A stretch of DNA of 64,000 nt. It comes from UBA8437 sp964646205 (lineage in GTDB: Bacteria > Planctomycetota > Planctomycetia > Planctomycetales > Planctomycetaceae). The stretch's first letter is position 1; each line of letters begins with the position of its first letter. Position numbers and translations under genes: made by a program. The notes below the pieces were generated by a model, which was given only the letters and a program-made list of their open reading frames with translations, had not been told where the DNA came from and made no database searches. The DNA lies in NCBI GenBank assembly GCA_964646205.1, contig CAZYAZ010000014.1, positions 1 to 64,000 on the forward strand, written 5' to 3'. Positions 55,035-63,645 of this stretch are shown here, piece by piece.

Positions 55035-56039
55035 ATGTTCGATGGCGATGCTCCCGCGGCTGGAGATTCAGACACCGCTGACGTGCCAGTGCCTCCCAAG
55101 CCTGCCGCAGACGACGACGGGTTGCTGGATACCATTGCCGATGGAGCCGGCGAAGTGGCCAAGAAGACCGGCGGTGTGCTGTGGACCATGTTCGTCAGGG
55201 TCCTCAAGGAGTTTTACCGCTACATCATCGTCGTCTTTCTGCCGATCCCGGTCAGGTATCTTGCACGCAAGCAACTCGCATTCCGTGACTTCCAGGCCGA
55301 CGACGGCAAGGGACAACTGGAATTCTATTCGCAGCCGAACTTTGTCACGACGATTCACCTGATCTGGGTCGGTTGGGTCGTGGCCGCGTTTGGCCTGTAC
55401 AACCGAATCGTGCACGGGTCGGCCATCCCGGAGTTTTCCCAAGCGATTATGGATGGTTTGTCGTGGTTCTGGCTGACAGTGCTTTGCATCACCGTGTTGG
55501 TGTTGGGTATTCAATTCGGCCGTGTCGCCTCGGGGTTCCTGCTGACGACGATTGTGATCGTGGTCATGGGCATGTTGTTGTGGGAACAGGTCTCGGATGT
55601 CGAGGTCGTCAAGCTGACGGCTGAAAACGCGAAGAAGATCGATGTGACCCTGGGCTGGGGCGTCCCGATGGTCGTGTCGGCCGTGCTGGGCATCACGATG
55701 TTGTTGTCCAGTATCTGGCAACAACTGGATGATCGCTGGATTGTTGCCCACCAGGGCAATTTTCTTGAGCACGAGAATTTCCAATTGAAGGACCGGACGA
55801 TTCAGAAAGGGGCCAAGACGTTTATCCACACCTGGCCGTGTCTGTTGCGTCGCTTCCTGTTGTTTGGCTACGGCGAGATCGAAGTGCGGGATTCCCGGGG
55901 GACGACCGAGGTGGAACGGATCGAGGGGATTTTCTGGGCCAAGAATGTTTCGGATCTGTTGAAGTCAAAGTTCCAGACCACCGATGTCTCGGTCGCGATG
56001 CAGGTCGAGGAAGAGGAAGAGGAAGAGGGATACGCGTGA
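55035..56039 (+). CDS. Membrane protein of unknown function
   Basis: A 334-aa protein. An acidic N-terminal 30 residues are followed by about four membrane helices: YIIVVFLPIPVRYLA region, LIWVGWVVAAFGLY, FWLTVLCITVLVLGI and FLLTTIVIVVMGMLLW, then VPMVVSAVLGITMLLSSI. The C-terminal 100 residues are soluble and end with a Glu7 run (56007-56027). ATG 55035 has gggaga eight bases upstream. No family is recognised. It precedes the SDR gene and may be cotranscribed with smpB. Confidence 0.7.
   Translation: MFDGDAPAAGDSDTADVPVPPKPAADDDGLLDTIADGAGEVAKKTGGVLWTMFVRVLKEFYRYIIVVFLPIPVRYLARKQLAFRDFQADDGKGQLEFYSQPNFVTTIHLIWVGWVVAAFGLYNRIVHGSAIPEFSQAIMDGLSWFWLTVLCITVLVLGIQFGRVASGFLLTTIVIVVMGMLLWEQVSDVEVVKLTAENAKKIDVTLGWGVPMVVSAVLGITMLLSSIWQQLDDRWIVAHQGNFLEHENFQLKDRTIQKGAKTFIHTWPCLLRRFLLFGYGEIEVRDSRGTTEVERIEGIFWAKNVSDLLKSKFQTTDVSVAMQVEEEEEEEGYA
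56007..56027 (+). repeat. GAG/GAA codon run, 7 codons
   Basis: An alternating gag-gaa run encodes seven Glu residues near the C-terminus of the membrane protein. It is a short in-frame simple repeat. Confidence 0.75.
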
Positions 56040-56061
56040 ATTCGAGTTGGCGGTTCCTCCA

Positions 56062-56938
56062 GTGAGCGAGGTGAAACCAAGCGGATTGGTGGTCGGTTGC
56101 GGCTACCTGGGCCAACGCGTGGCCCGGGCCTGGCGTGATCTGGGCTGGACTGTTGCGGCGTTGACACGTTCGGACAAACGCGCCGTGGAATTCTCCAGCC
56201 AGGGCCTGGCACCGGTGCTGGCCGATGTCACCCATCCCGATTCCCTGGCTGCTTTGCCCAAATCCGATGTGGTGTTGTTCGCCGTGGGTCGGGATCGTGA
56301 GCGGACGTCCCAGTCCATGCGCGAGGTGTCCCTGGACGGTCTGGAGAATGTGCTGGACGTTCTGGGTGAGACGACGAAGCGGTTCATTTTCATTTCCAGT
56401 ACCGGGGTCTATGCCCAGTCGGACGGTGACTGGGTCAACGAAGACTCCCCGGCGCAGCCGACCCGCGAGAACGGGCGGGTGCTGGTGGAGGCGGAAGCCC
56501 TGGTGCGGAGTCGTTTGGGAAAGCGTGGTTGCGTGTTGAGGCTCGCGGGGCTCTACGGGCCTGGCCGGCTGATTTCCCGACGCGAAACCCTGATGTCATC
56601 GACCCCACTGGGCGGGCGTCCTGACGCGTGGTTGAACCTGGTTCATGTCGACGATGCGGCGCGGGCGGTTGTGACGGCCTCGACGATCGAGGCCGACCAT
56701 ACGGAGAACGGGATGTGGTTGATCTGTGATGATCGGCCGGTGCGGCGAGAGGAGTTTTTCGGTCGACTGGCGGAGTTGTTCGGGGCACCTCCACCGACAT
56801 TCGATGCGGCGCGGGGCGGTTCGCGGATCGACGGGCTGGGAAAACGGTGCCGGAACGCGAGATTGAAGAAGGACCTGGGATTGGAATTGCTCTACCCCGA
56901 TTTCGAGACGGGGTTGCCGGCGGCGATCGGGGATCAAC
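56062..56938 (+). CDS. NAD(P)-dependent SDR/epimerase-like protein (3' cut by gap)
   Basis: About 292 residues before the gap. The N-terminus VVGCGYLGQRVARAW is a Rossmann loop (GxGxxG-like), followed by VVLFAVGRD, FIFISSTGVYAQ and RLAGLYGPGRL of the extended SDR/epimerase group (YeeZ-like). The catalytic Tyr position is not clear. GTG 56062 or GTG 56071 may be the start; neither has a strong binding site. The gene runs into the N gap at 56939, and the end is missing. See the finding on the contig junction. Confidence 0.75.
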
Positions 56939-57038
56939 NNNNNNNNNNNNNNNNNNNNNNNNNNNNNNNNNNNNNNNNNNNNNNNNNNNNNNNNNNNNNN
57001 NNNNNNNNNNNNNNNNNNNNNNNNNNNNNNNNNNNNNN
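56939..57038. other. Assembly gap (100 N)
   Basis: Exactly 100 N, the usual placeholder for a gap of unknown size. It lies between the converging ends of the SDR gene and the Tat-type gene, whose stop begins eight bases to the right. The flanks share the 7-mer gatcaac (56932-56938 and 57044-57050), which suggests that the true gap may be very small or absent. Confidence 0.95.
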
Positions 57039-57045
57039 CGGCTGA

Positions 57046-58398
57046 TCAACTGCGGCAATACAGAGAGGCTTGCGGGGCCTGGTAATGGACGTCCAACTGT
57101 GGTGTCTTCAGGCGTCGTCCCTGCTGAGCCCTCGAGTGGTGGGCCGCTTCGAGCAGGCCACTGACCAGCAGCGTGCGTTCAACCGGGTAGCCGGGTTGCC
57201 CGGTCACGATCATCGTTTCGATGTGGTGAGCCAGGCAGGCGGAGTAGGCGACGTTGGGTTCGACCGGAAGATGAAACTTGGTCGAGAGCACCCGGTCGCC
57301 GCGATCGAGTCGGACGGCGGCGGTGAAATCGCCGATGGCACCCTTGAGCATCAACAGCGTTGCGGACAGCCCGTCACGGTATTCAAACAGGACCGCCTGG
57401 GGTTGGGGGACGATCGACTCGAGCACGCCGGGGGCGGCCAGGTCCTGGGGCCTTGCGTCGACCAGCGTGATGCCCTCGACCAGGTCAGCTCGTGAGAGTG
57501 CACGAGACATCAGGTCGGTGGACCATTTCTTGCGGGACAGTGCTCGCCAGACGTCGGGACCGGTGAGCGTCTGGACCCGTCGAATTCCGGACTCGCCACC
57601 ATGTCGCCTTTCGACCAGGCATTGCAGCGCCTCGAGAGCGTGAAAACCGGCAGAGTCGAGCGACTGGCTACCCGAGATGGCCACTGCCTCTTCGATCTTG
57701 GCCCCGTAGGGCACTTCCATCTCCGGCATCCGCCATCCCACGGGCAAGCTGGAACCGGCCAGCAGTGGGAATTGCAGTTCACGACTTGCGTCGTACATCG
57801 CCCTGGCTTTTTCGAAGCTGTACGAGAGGTGCTTGTCGTTGAAGACTGGGACGGCGCGGCCGTCACTGCGAAAAACATCGACGATTTCCGAGAAGAACTC
57901 GGCTCGAGGATAGAGTTTTTGTCCCAGGGAATTGGTCGGATACTCACCGTGTTCGGCGATGAGCACCACCCCGTCGACAGCCAGTGTCTTTCCGCCGCAG
58001 CGGAGCGCTTCGGCGATCGACTTGTAGAGAGAGAAACCGAATTCCCGGGCCCGGAGGGTCGACAGGTCTCCCTGGGGGAATCCGAATTCCTTGGCGCGAA
58101 TCTTTTTGTCCATCTCGGTGGGTTGCTGGGCCACGAACGCCGAAACCACCTCGACTTCCGGTTCGTGCCAGTCGCCCTCCCAGGGGTAACCGACCAGGAA
58201 CCGGTCGCCGATGTGTTGCCCGTGTCTGAGGTACGCCCAGAGCGTGGTGATGATGGCGATCCGTTTCCTGGGGCCTTCCGGGGCGGGTTGATTGTCCGCG
58301 GTTCCCGTGGCGGGGGTGGCCAGTGAACCGGCCACCGCCGTGGCGGCGGTTGTTCCGAGGAAATGGCGTCGTGTCGTGGCGGAGCGAGTGAAGGGCAC
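57046..58398 (-). CDS. Tat-exported protein of an unassigned planctomycete family (paralogue A)
   Basis: A 450-aa protein from GTG 58398. The N-terminus TTRRHFLGTTAATAVAGSLA is a twin-arginine signal, so the folded protein should be exported. The core has RIAIITTLWAYLRHGQHIGDRF, SIAEALRCGGKTLAVDGVV, AEHGEYPTN, LYPRAEFFSEIVDVF and VPVFNDKHLSY, then a C-terminal half with AGSSLPVGWRMP and HALEALQCLVERR. The same elements occur in the next gene. The pattern recalls the Gfo/Idh/MocA dehydrogenase order, in which NDKHLS would sit where EKPLA is usual, but no GxGxxG loop is seen. Only two bases separate it from the upstream stop, so it is coupled. Confidence 0.75.
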   Translation of the reverse strand: MPFTRSATTRRHFLGTTAATAVAGSLATPATGTADNQPAPEGPRKRIAIITTLWAYLRHGQHIGDRFLVGYPWEGDWHEPEVEVVSAFVAQQPTEMDKKIRAKEFGFPQGDLSTLRAREFGFSLYKSIAEALRCGGKTLAVDGVVLIAEHGEYPTNSLGQKLYPRAEFFSEIVDVFRSDGRAVPVFNDKHLSYSFEKARAMYDASRELQFPLLAGSSLPVGWRMPEMEVPYGAKIEEAVAISGSQSLDSAGFHALEALQCLVERRHGGESGIRRVQTLTGPDVWRALSRKKWSTDLMSRALSRADLVEGITLVDARPQDLAAPGVLESIVPQPQAVLFEYRDGLSATLLMLKGAIGDFTAAVRLDRGDRVLSTKFHLPVEPNVAYSACLAHHIETMIVTGQPGYPVERTLLVSGLLEAAHHSRAQQGRRLKTPQLDVHYQAPQASLYCRS

Positions 58399-58400
58399 GG

Positions 58401-59615
58401 TCAGTTGCTCCAGTAGGTTGACTGTTGTCGGGGTTGGTACTGGACATCCAGGTGGGGTGTCTTCAGTCGTTGCCCCTTCCGATACAGCGATTCGATTCCC
58501 GCGGCAGTCAGTCCTGTCGTCAGCAGGGTCCGTTCGATGGGGTAGGGCGTCTGACCGGTGTGAAACAGTTCTTCGGTGGCATGGGTCAGCGGGTTGAAGA
58601 AATTGCAGACCTCGCGAGGAGAGAGAAACATCTGTACCGAGAGTGGCCGCGGGTGTCCGGTCAGGCGAGCCGCGAAAGTGAAGTCGTTGACGACGCCCTC
58701 GATCAGCAGCATGTTCATTTTCAATCCGTCGCGATGTTGATACCGGTACAACACCGGAGTGTTTCTGTTCTTCGGATCCCGCATCAGGTTTTCGATCTGC
58801 CGGTTGGTTGGCAGCGTGTGGTTGAATCCCTGCCGCGTTGGTACCAACTGGTGGCTTCGGCACAGGCAGGCGCGAAAGAGTTTCGGATCCCACCCGCCCT
58901 GGTCAAACGACCCGGCGGCCAGGGCCTTGACGACCGCATCAACTCCGGTGGCCGCCTCGATCCACTCGACGCCCGTTTCGCCTCCGGCTCGTCGTTCCAC
59001 CATCGATTGCATCGCTTCCAGGGCGTGAATGTCATAACCGTCGACTCCGCCAATGGCCACGCACAGGGCTTCCTCGACCCGGGCCCCCAGCGGCATGTCG
59101 ACCTGGGGAATACGTCGCGTCACCGGCAGGCTCGAACCGGCCAGTAGTGGAAAGTCGAGTTCGCGGGCCGTTTCGACCATTTCGCGAGCCCAGTCCCAGT
59201 TCCACGAGAGGTGCTTGTCGTTGAAGACCGGCACACTGCGACCGCTTTCGCGGAACACCCCGACGATTTGCTGAAAGAACTCATACCGCGGATAGAGCCG
59301 CTGGCCCTTCTTGTTGGTGGGGTAGTTGCCGTGTTCGCCGATCAACAGCACCCCGTCAACGTCCAGGCGGCGTCCGCCGCGGCACAGCGCCTCGGCAATC
59401 GTCGGATAGATTTTCATCCGCGGGAAGTCTCTTGCCCGTTCGCGGCTGAGTTCTCCATCGGGTTGCTGGTCGGTGTAGACTGCCACCAATTCTATGTCGG
59501 GGACGTGATGTCGACCGTTCCAACTGTACCCGTACAGGTAGCGGTCGAGGATGTGCTGCGCGTGCGAGTAACGGCGGAATTCGGTGACAACCGCAGCGAT
59601 GCGAGGGCGTTTCAC
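58401..59615 (-). CDS. Protein of the same unassigned family (paralogue B), no signal peptide
   Basis: A 404-aa protein from GTG 59615. It begins at the family core directly (KRPRIAAVVTEFRRYSHAQHI) and lacks the Tat signal found in paralogue A. The elements TIAEALCRGGRRLDVDGVLL, GEHGNYPTN, LYPRYEFFQQIVGVF, VPVFNDKHLSW and AGSSLPVTRRIP match paralogue A position by position. The two genes are tandem, and the pair is divergent from a DUF1501 gene with about 150 bp between. This layout may be a co-regulated unit. No enzyme motif can be named with confidence. An upstream start in the same frame cannot be excluded. Confidence 0.75.
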   Translation of the reverse strand: MKRPRIAAVVTEFRRYSHAQHILDRYLYGYSWNGRHHVPDIELVAVYTDQQPDGELSRERARDFPRMKIYPTIAEALCRGGRRLDVDGVLLIGEHGNYPTNKKGQRLYPRYEFFQQIVGVFRESGRSVPVFNDKHLSWNWDWAREMVETARELDFPLLAGSSLPVTRRIPQVDMPLGARVEEALCVAIGGVDGYDIHALEAMQSMVERRAGGETGVEWIEAATGVDAVVKALAAGSFDQGGWDPKLFRACLCRSHQLVPTRQGFNHTLPTNRQIENLMRDPKNRNTPVLYRYQHRDGLKMNMLLIEGVVNDFTFAARLTGHPRPLSVQMFLSPREVCNFFNPLTHATEELFHTGQTPYPIERTLLTTGLTAAGIESLYRKGQRLKTPHLDVQYQPRQQSTYWSN

Positions 59616-59705
59616 GATGCTGTCCGTCGCGAAGTATTGGGGGAAGCCGGGGACTGCTTGACACCGTACTCGACCCGGTTCGGAATCGCACGCGGGTGAG
59701 ACACC

Positions 59706-59735
59706 TTGAGAATAGTGGACCTCTGCGTGTATTCT
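59706..59735 (+). promoter_or_regulatory. Candidate sigma-70-type promoter for the DUF1501 gene
   Basis: TTGAGA (59706-59711) and TATTCT (59730-59735) are separated by 18 bases, a fair match to -35 and -10 elements. They lie 32 bases before GTG 59767, leaving a short 5' leader with a strong binding site. Confidence 0.35.
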
Positions 59736-59751
59736 ACCGAGAGAAGAGTTT

Positions 59752-59758
59752 AAGGAGG
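59752..59758 (+). promoter_or_regulatory. Strong Shine-Dalgarno site of the DUF1501 gene
   Basis: aaggagg, a near-perfect match to anti-SD, ends eight bases before GTG 59767. It is the best binding site noticed in the window and fixes the start. Confidence 0.65.
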
Positions 59759-59766
59759 ACTGGACA

Positions 59767-61179
59767 GTGCTTCGCGTTCTTGGTGAACGACAGATGGCCT
59801 GCGACGGGGTGACTCGTCGAGAGGCAATCCGGGTTGGTGGACTGGGTCTGTTTGGTGGCGTGTCGTTGCCGACGTTTTTGCACGCATCCAACCAGCAGCC
59901 GGCCGCTCTGCCGCAGCGCGCCAAGAGCGTCGTGCTGATCAATCTCTTCGGCGGTCCGCCGCACATGGACATGTTTGATCTGAAGCCCCAGGCTCCGTCG
60001 AACGTCCGCGGGGAGATGGTCGGGATCCCCACCGCGATTCCCGGGTTGTCGATCTGTAGCCTGATGCCCGGGATCGCCGGATTGATGGACGAGGCGACCC
60101 TGATTCGCACGTATTCCCACAAGTACAACAGCCACAATCCGTACAATGTCCTGACCGGGTTCGATGGTGGAAGCGACCGTGAGAATTACTTCGCCAAACG
60201 GTCGGACCATCCGAGCATGGGGTCGATCTGCCAGCACCTGGATATTGGGCCTCGGGATGTACCGCGGTACGTCCTGATGCCGGCGTTTCCCGGTTATGGA
60301 CAGGCGTTGCGTCGTGCTGGGCCCTACGGGGGGTATCTTGGCAGCCGTTATGATCCCCTGTTCACCGTTTGTGATCCCAAGTGGGATCGCAAGGGGAACG
60401 GGGACTACGATCCGGTGCTGGCCAAGGGGGCCCCCCTGTTGCCTTCGCTGGACGAATTGCCCGCGGTCACCGCCGACCGTCTCGACCGCCGTCGCAGCCT
60501 GCTGGAACAGTTCGACACCCGTCTGCGAGGCATCGACAGGACCGGTTCACTTGATGGGATGACCAAGTTCCAGCAACAGGTGTTTGGGCTCTTGACGTCA
60601 CCCAAAACCCGGGCTGCATTCGATCTCTCCGGTGAATCTCGTTCGGTCCGCGATCGTTATGGCGACAACCTTTGGGGCAATAGCACGCTGGTGGCTCGCA
60701 AACTGGTCGAAGCGGGATCGACTTTCGTGACGGTCAACTGGGAGGCACAGCGGGGCGGTCACTGGGATCTGCACGGCAACAACTTCGGCATGCTGCGGGG
60801 CCATCTGCCCGTGCTCGATGCGATGGTCACGTCCCTGGTGACAGACCTGAAATCCAGTGGGATGCTTGATACGACACTGGTCGTGGTGATGGGTGAGATG
60901 GGGCGGACACCCCGGATCAATGCGAAGGCCGGACGTGATCATTGGCCGCAGTGCGGTTTCAGTTTGCTGTTTGGCGGTGGCATCAAGCGGGGCTGTGTGA
61001 TCGGTCGGACCGATGCCCAGGCTGCCTATCCTGCCGATCGTCCTGTTTCGGCCGGCGACATGGTGGCGACGATCTACCATCAACTGGGGGTCGATCCTTC
61101 GATGACGGTTGACGATCTGGCCGGTCGTCCCATTTTCATAGCACATGGCGGGGAGCCAGTCTTTGAGGCGATTGCCTGA
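59767..61179 (+). CDS. DUF1501 domain-containing protein with a twin-arginine-like signal
   Basis: A 470-aa protein of the DUF1501 family, which has an alkaline-phosphatase/sulfatase-like fold and is very common in planctomycetes, where members usually neighbour DUF1549/DUF1553 proteins. The N-terminus VTRREAIRVGGLGLFGG is Tat-like. Family motifs include NLFGGPPHMDMFDLKP, RTYSHKYNSHNPYN, GGHWDLHGNNF, VVMGEMGRTPRIN and GRDHWPQCGFSLLFGGGIKRG. The usual DUF1549 partner is not here; instead the divergent paralogue pair lies upstream. The start GTG 59767 has a strong aaggagg. Confidence 0.92.
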   Translation: MLRVLGERQMACDGVTRREAIRVGGLGLFGGVSLPTFLHASNQQPAALPQRAKSVVLINLFGGPPHMDMFDLKPQAPSNVRGEMVGIPTAIPGLSICSLMPGIAGLMDEATLIRTYSHKYNSHNPYNVLTGFDGGSDRENYFAKRSDHPSMGSICQHLDIGPRDVPRYVLMPAFPGYGQALRRAGPYGGYLGSRYDPLFTVCDPKWDRKGNGDYDPVLAKGAPLLPSLDELPAVTADRLDRRRSLLEQFDTRLRGIDRTGSLDGMTKFQQQVFGLLTSPKTRAAFDLSGESRSVRDRYGDNLWGNSTLVARKLVEAGSTFVTVNWEAQRGGHWDLHGNNFGMLRGHLPVLDAMVTSLVTDLKSSGMLDTTLVVVMGEMGRTPRINAKAGRDHWPQCGFSLLFGGGIKRGCVIGRTDAQAAYPADRPVSAGDMVATIYHQLGVDPSMTVDDLAGRPIFIAHGGEPVFEAIA

Positions 61180-61290
61180 AGCTGGCCAGGGACGTTGCTT
61201 GACCCGCCGGGGCGGTCGCATCATCATAATGCTCCGCCAAAAAATGGTGACATGTCGATTGTCATCTGGAGGCGGGCTCGGAGTGTGTCG

Positions 61291-61692
61291 ATGGCTGTGT
61301 ATTCGAAATCCGAGGTCAAGGAGTTCCGGGAACTGCTTGAACGGCTTCGGGCGAGGTTGCGCGGTGATGTGCAGCAGTTGACTGACGAGGCCCTGACCAA
61401 GGGGGACGCGAGTGGTGACTCGCGTAGCCCCACCCATATCGCCGACGTTGGGACCGACAATTACGAACAGGATTTTTCCCTGCGATTCGTCGAGAACGAG
61501 CAGGAGACGCTGCGGGAGATCTCCGAGGCGTTGAGCCGCATCGAGTCCGGGACTTATGGTGGTTGCGAGCGATGCCTGGAGGAGGGGAAGACCGCGGCGC
61601 AGTCGAGGATCAACAAACCCCGACTGAGGGCGATTCCATTCACTCGATTCTGTATCGAGTGCGAACGGTTACGTGAATCCGAGATGCCATGA
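61291..61692 (+). CDS. DksA/TraR C4-type zinc-finger protein
   Basis: A 133-aa protein with a helical N-terminal coiled-coil-like region (EVKEFRELLERLRARLRGD) and the C4 zinc finger: GGCERC and FCIECE. DksA binds RNA polymerase with ppGpp. The coil tip reads HIADVGTDNYEQD, resembling the acidic DxxDxA tip. ATG 61291 has ggag seven bases before it. Its stop overlaps the start of lspA (ATGA), so the two are coupled. Role could be DksA or a TraR-like relative. Confidence 0.9.
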   Translation: MAVYSKSEVKEFRELLERLRARLRGDVQQLTDEALTKGDASGDSRSPTHIADVGTDNYEQDFSLRFVENEQETLREISEALSRIESGTYGGCERCLEEGKTAAQSRINKPRLRAIPFTRFCIECERLRESEMP

Positions 61693-62432
61693 GTGACGAG
61701 GGGGGCGAGACCATCGCCGCGGCCGGGCGGGTGGAAACGGGGACGTCCCGGGCGGTTGTCGTGTTTTCCACGCTGGCCTTCGTCGGACTCGCGGTGGATC
61801 TCTGGTCCAAGCACGTCGCGTTCGATACCAATTTTGTTCCACGGCCGCGACGGCCGATCGCCGGAGGCTGGGCGACGTTCGAGTTGACGACGAGTTTCAA
61901 CGAGGGAGCGTTGTTCGGCGTGGGCCAGGGGTGGACCTGGTTGTTTGCCCTGTTGTCGCTGGTGGCCGTCGCCGGGGTCTTTTTCTGGATGTTCCGGCTT
62001 GGTGGCCGTTCCAGCGCGTGGCTGACCGTGGCGCTGGGGCTGATCCTGGCGGGAACACTCGGAAATCTTTATGACCGTGCCGGATGTCACGGGGAGGTGT
62101 ATCCCGAGGGATTGGTCCGGGCCGGCCAGGTCCGCTACGCCGTTCGTGACTTCCTCCTGTTCACCTTTGGCCAACCCGAGACGCCGATCGGGCAGCGGTA
62201 CCATTACCCCGTTTTCAACTTTGCCGACGTCTTCCTGGTGACCGGTGCGATCATGCTGGTCCTGAAATCTTTCCAGGCGGAGGAAGACGACGAGCGCGAG
62301 GAGGCAGGGCAAGAGAGTCAGGCAACTGCGAGTGACGCCCCGGCAGGGGCAGGGATCACCACGCCTGCATCGAGTCCTGGAACAATTCCGCCAGATCCTC
62401 CCGGGTCGCCTCCCGGGGCGCCAACTTCGTGA
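61689..62432 (+). CDS. lspA: Lipoprotein signal peptidase (signal peptidase II)
   Basis: A 247-aa inner-membrane aspartyl protease that cleaves prolipoproteins before the lipid-modified Cys. The motifs are NEGALFG, GNLYDR with the first catalytic Asp, and FNFADVFL with the second. It is longer than most (about 160-180 aa), with a low-complexity Pro/Gly/Ala/Ser-rich C-terminal tail of about 50 residues. That tail is antisense to the end of the dehydrogenase gene (overlap 62356-62432). ATG 61689 overlaps the previous stop. Confidence 0.95.
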   Translation: MSDEGGETIAAAGRVETGTSRAVVVFSTLAFVGLAVDLWSKHVAFDTNFVPRPRRPIAGGWATFELTTSFNEGALFGVGQGWTWLFALLSLVAVAGVFFWMFRLGGRSSAWLTVALGLILAGTLGNLYDRAGCHGEVYPEGLVRAGQVRYAVRDFLLFTFGQPETPIGQRYHYPVFNFADVFLVTGAIMLVLKSFQAEEDDEREEAGQESQATASDAPAGAGITTPASSPGTIPPDPPGSPPGAPTS

Positions 62433-63645
62433 CGCGGTGTTGTGGCAGGGTGCCCTCGACAAGGCGTGGAATGTCGGTGTCGCTGTAACCGACGGCAGCC
62501 AGTCCGTTGGGCATGCCAAGAGTTTTCATGAAGTGGAGAACACGGTCGGCGAGGATCTGGCCGGCCTGGTTGCCGTCCCGGGGGTCGGCGTCACTGATGT
62601 CAGCGCCCAGGGCACGCGCCGCTTCCAGATGGCGTTTGGGATGGGAACCCGCGGTGAAGCGGACCACCGCTGCGGTGTTGAGAATGACCGAGATGCCATG
62701 TGGGACCAGTGGGTGGTCCACGCTGTATCCCGGCGGTGTGAAACTCTTGCACATGCCGGCCACCGGGTAGGACATTCCATGTGGCAGATGGACGCCGGCG
62801 TTCCCGAATCCAATTCCGGCAATTGCTGCCGCCAGCAACATTTGCTGTCGGGCGTCATCGTCGGATGTGTCGGCGACAGCACGAGGCAAAAACTCGGCCA
62901 TCAATTCCAGGGCCCGGATTGCCCACATGTCACTGATGGGATTGGTGCCCTGGTAGGCCGGCCGCTCGATTGGTCGGTCCGGTTTTGGTCGCTGGTTGAA
63001 CGGGATCGCCGTGTAGGACTCCAACGCATGACTGAGTACATCCAGTCCAGTCGACGCGGCCACCGCGGCGGGCATGGTCCGGGTGTTTTCGGAATCGACG
63101 ATGCCGAGAGTGGGCTTGAGAAACCGGTGAGCGATTCCGGTCTTGGCCTGCATTTCAACGAAGTCAAAGATGGCCACGCCGGTTGTTTCGCTACCGGTGC
63201 CGGCGGTGGTTGGAATCGCGATCAGGGGTTTCAGTGGTCCTGGAACCGGACGGCCTTTACCGATCGGCGCGTTGACGTACTCGAGGAAGTCGGCAGGGTG
63301 CGTGGTGTACAGGTTGGCGGCCTTGGCGGTGTCGATCGTACTGCCGCCACCGACGGCGACAATCGCGTCAAAGTCGCCTTGTGACACGAACGCAGTGGCG
63401 TCCTGAAAACTTCGGTCGGTCGGTTCAACCGAGATGTTCTCGAACACCTCGAACCCGACTCCCGCATCCTCGAGCGAGGAGATGACCGTACGGCCCGTTG
63501 GCAACTCGACCAGTGCCGGGTCGATCAGCACCGCGGCCTTGCGAATTGACATGTCGGCGAGATCCATGCCGACTTCCGCCGTGGTTCCCGGGCCGAAACG
63601 AATATTCGACGCAGCCATCTGGAAGGCAGTGTCTCGCTGGGTCAT
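62356..63645 (-). CDS. Iron-containing alcohol dehydrogenase, hydroxyacid-oxoacid transhydrogenase-like
   Basis: A 429-aa protein of the group III iron alcohol dehydrogenases. The nucleotide loop GGGSTIDTAKA and metal-binding histidines (SHALESY, HLPHGMSYPVAG, DHPLVPHG) are present. The segment MCKSFTPPGYSVDHPLVPHG resembles the ADHFE1 type, which oxidises 4-hydroxybutyrate with reduction of 2-oxoglutarate. That assignment is by pattern and not certain. ATG 63645 overlaps the stop of the upstream DUF1080 gene (ATGA). Confidence 0.9.
   Translation of the reverse strand: MTQRDTAFQMAASNIRFGPGTTAEVGMDLADMSIRKAAVLIDPALVELPTGRTVISSLEDAGVGFEVFENISVEPTDRSFQDATAFVSQGDFDAIVAVGGGSTIDTAKAANLYTTHPADFLEYVNAPIGKGRPVPGPLKPLIAIPTTAGTGSETTGVAIFDFVEMQAKTGIAHRFLKPTLGIVDSENTRTMPAAVAASTGLDVLSHALESYTAIPFNQRPKPDRPIERPAYQGTNPISDMWAIRALELMAEFLPRAVADTSDDDARQQMLLAAAIAGIGFGNAGVHLPHGMSYPVAGMCKSFTPPGYSVDHPLVPHGISVILNTAAVVRFTAGSHPKRHLEAARALGADISDADPRDGNQAGQILADRVLHFMKTLGMPNGLAAVGYSDTDIPRLVEGTLPQHRVTKLAPREATREDLAELFQDSMQAW

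Noticed and set aside
61199..61230. TTGACC...CATAAT as a promoter for the DksA-like gene
   Set aside because: The spacing is 20 bases, too long for a good sigma-70 match, and the gene may be read from the DUF1501 transcript.
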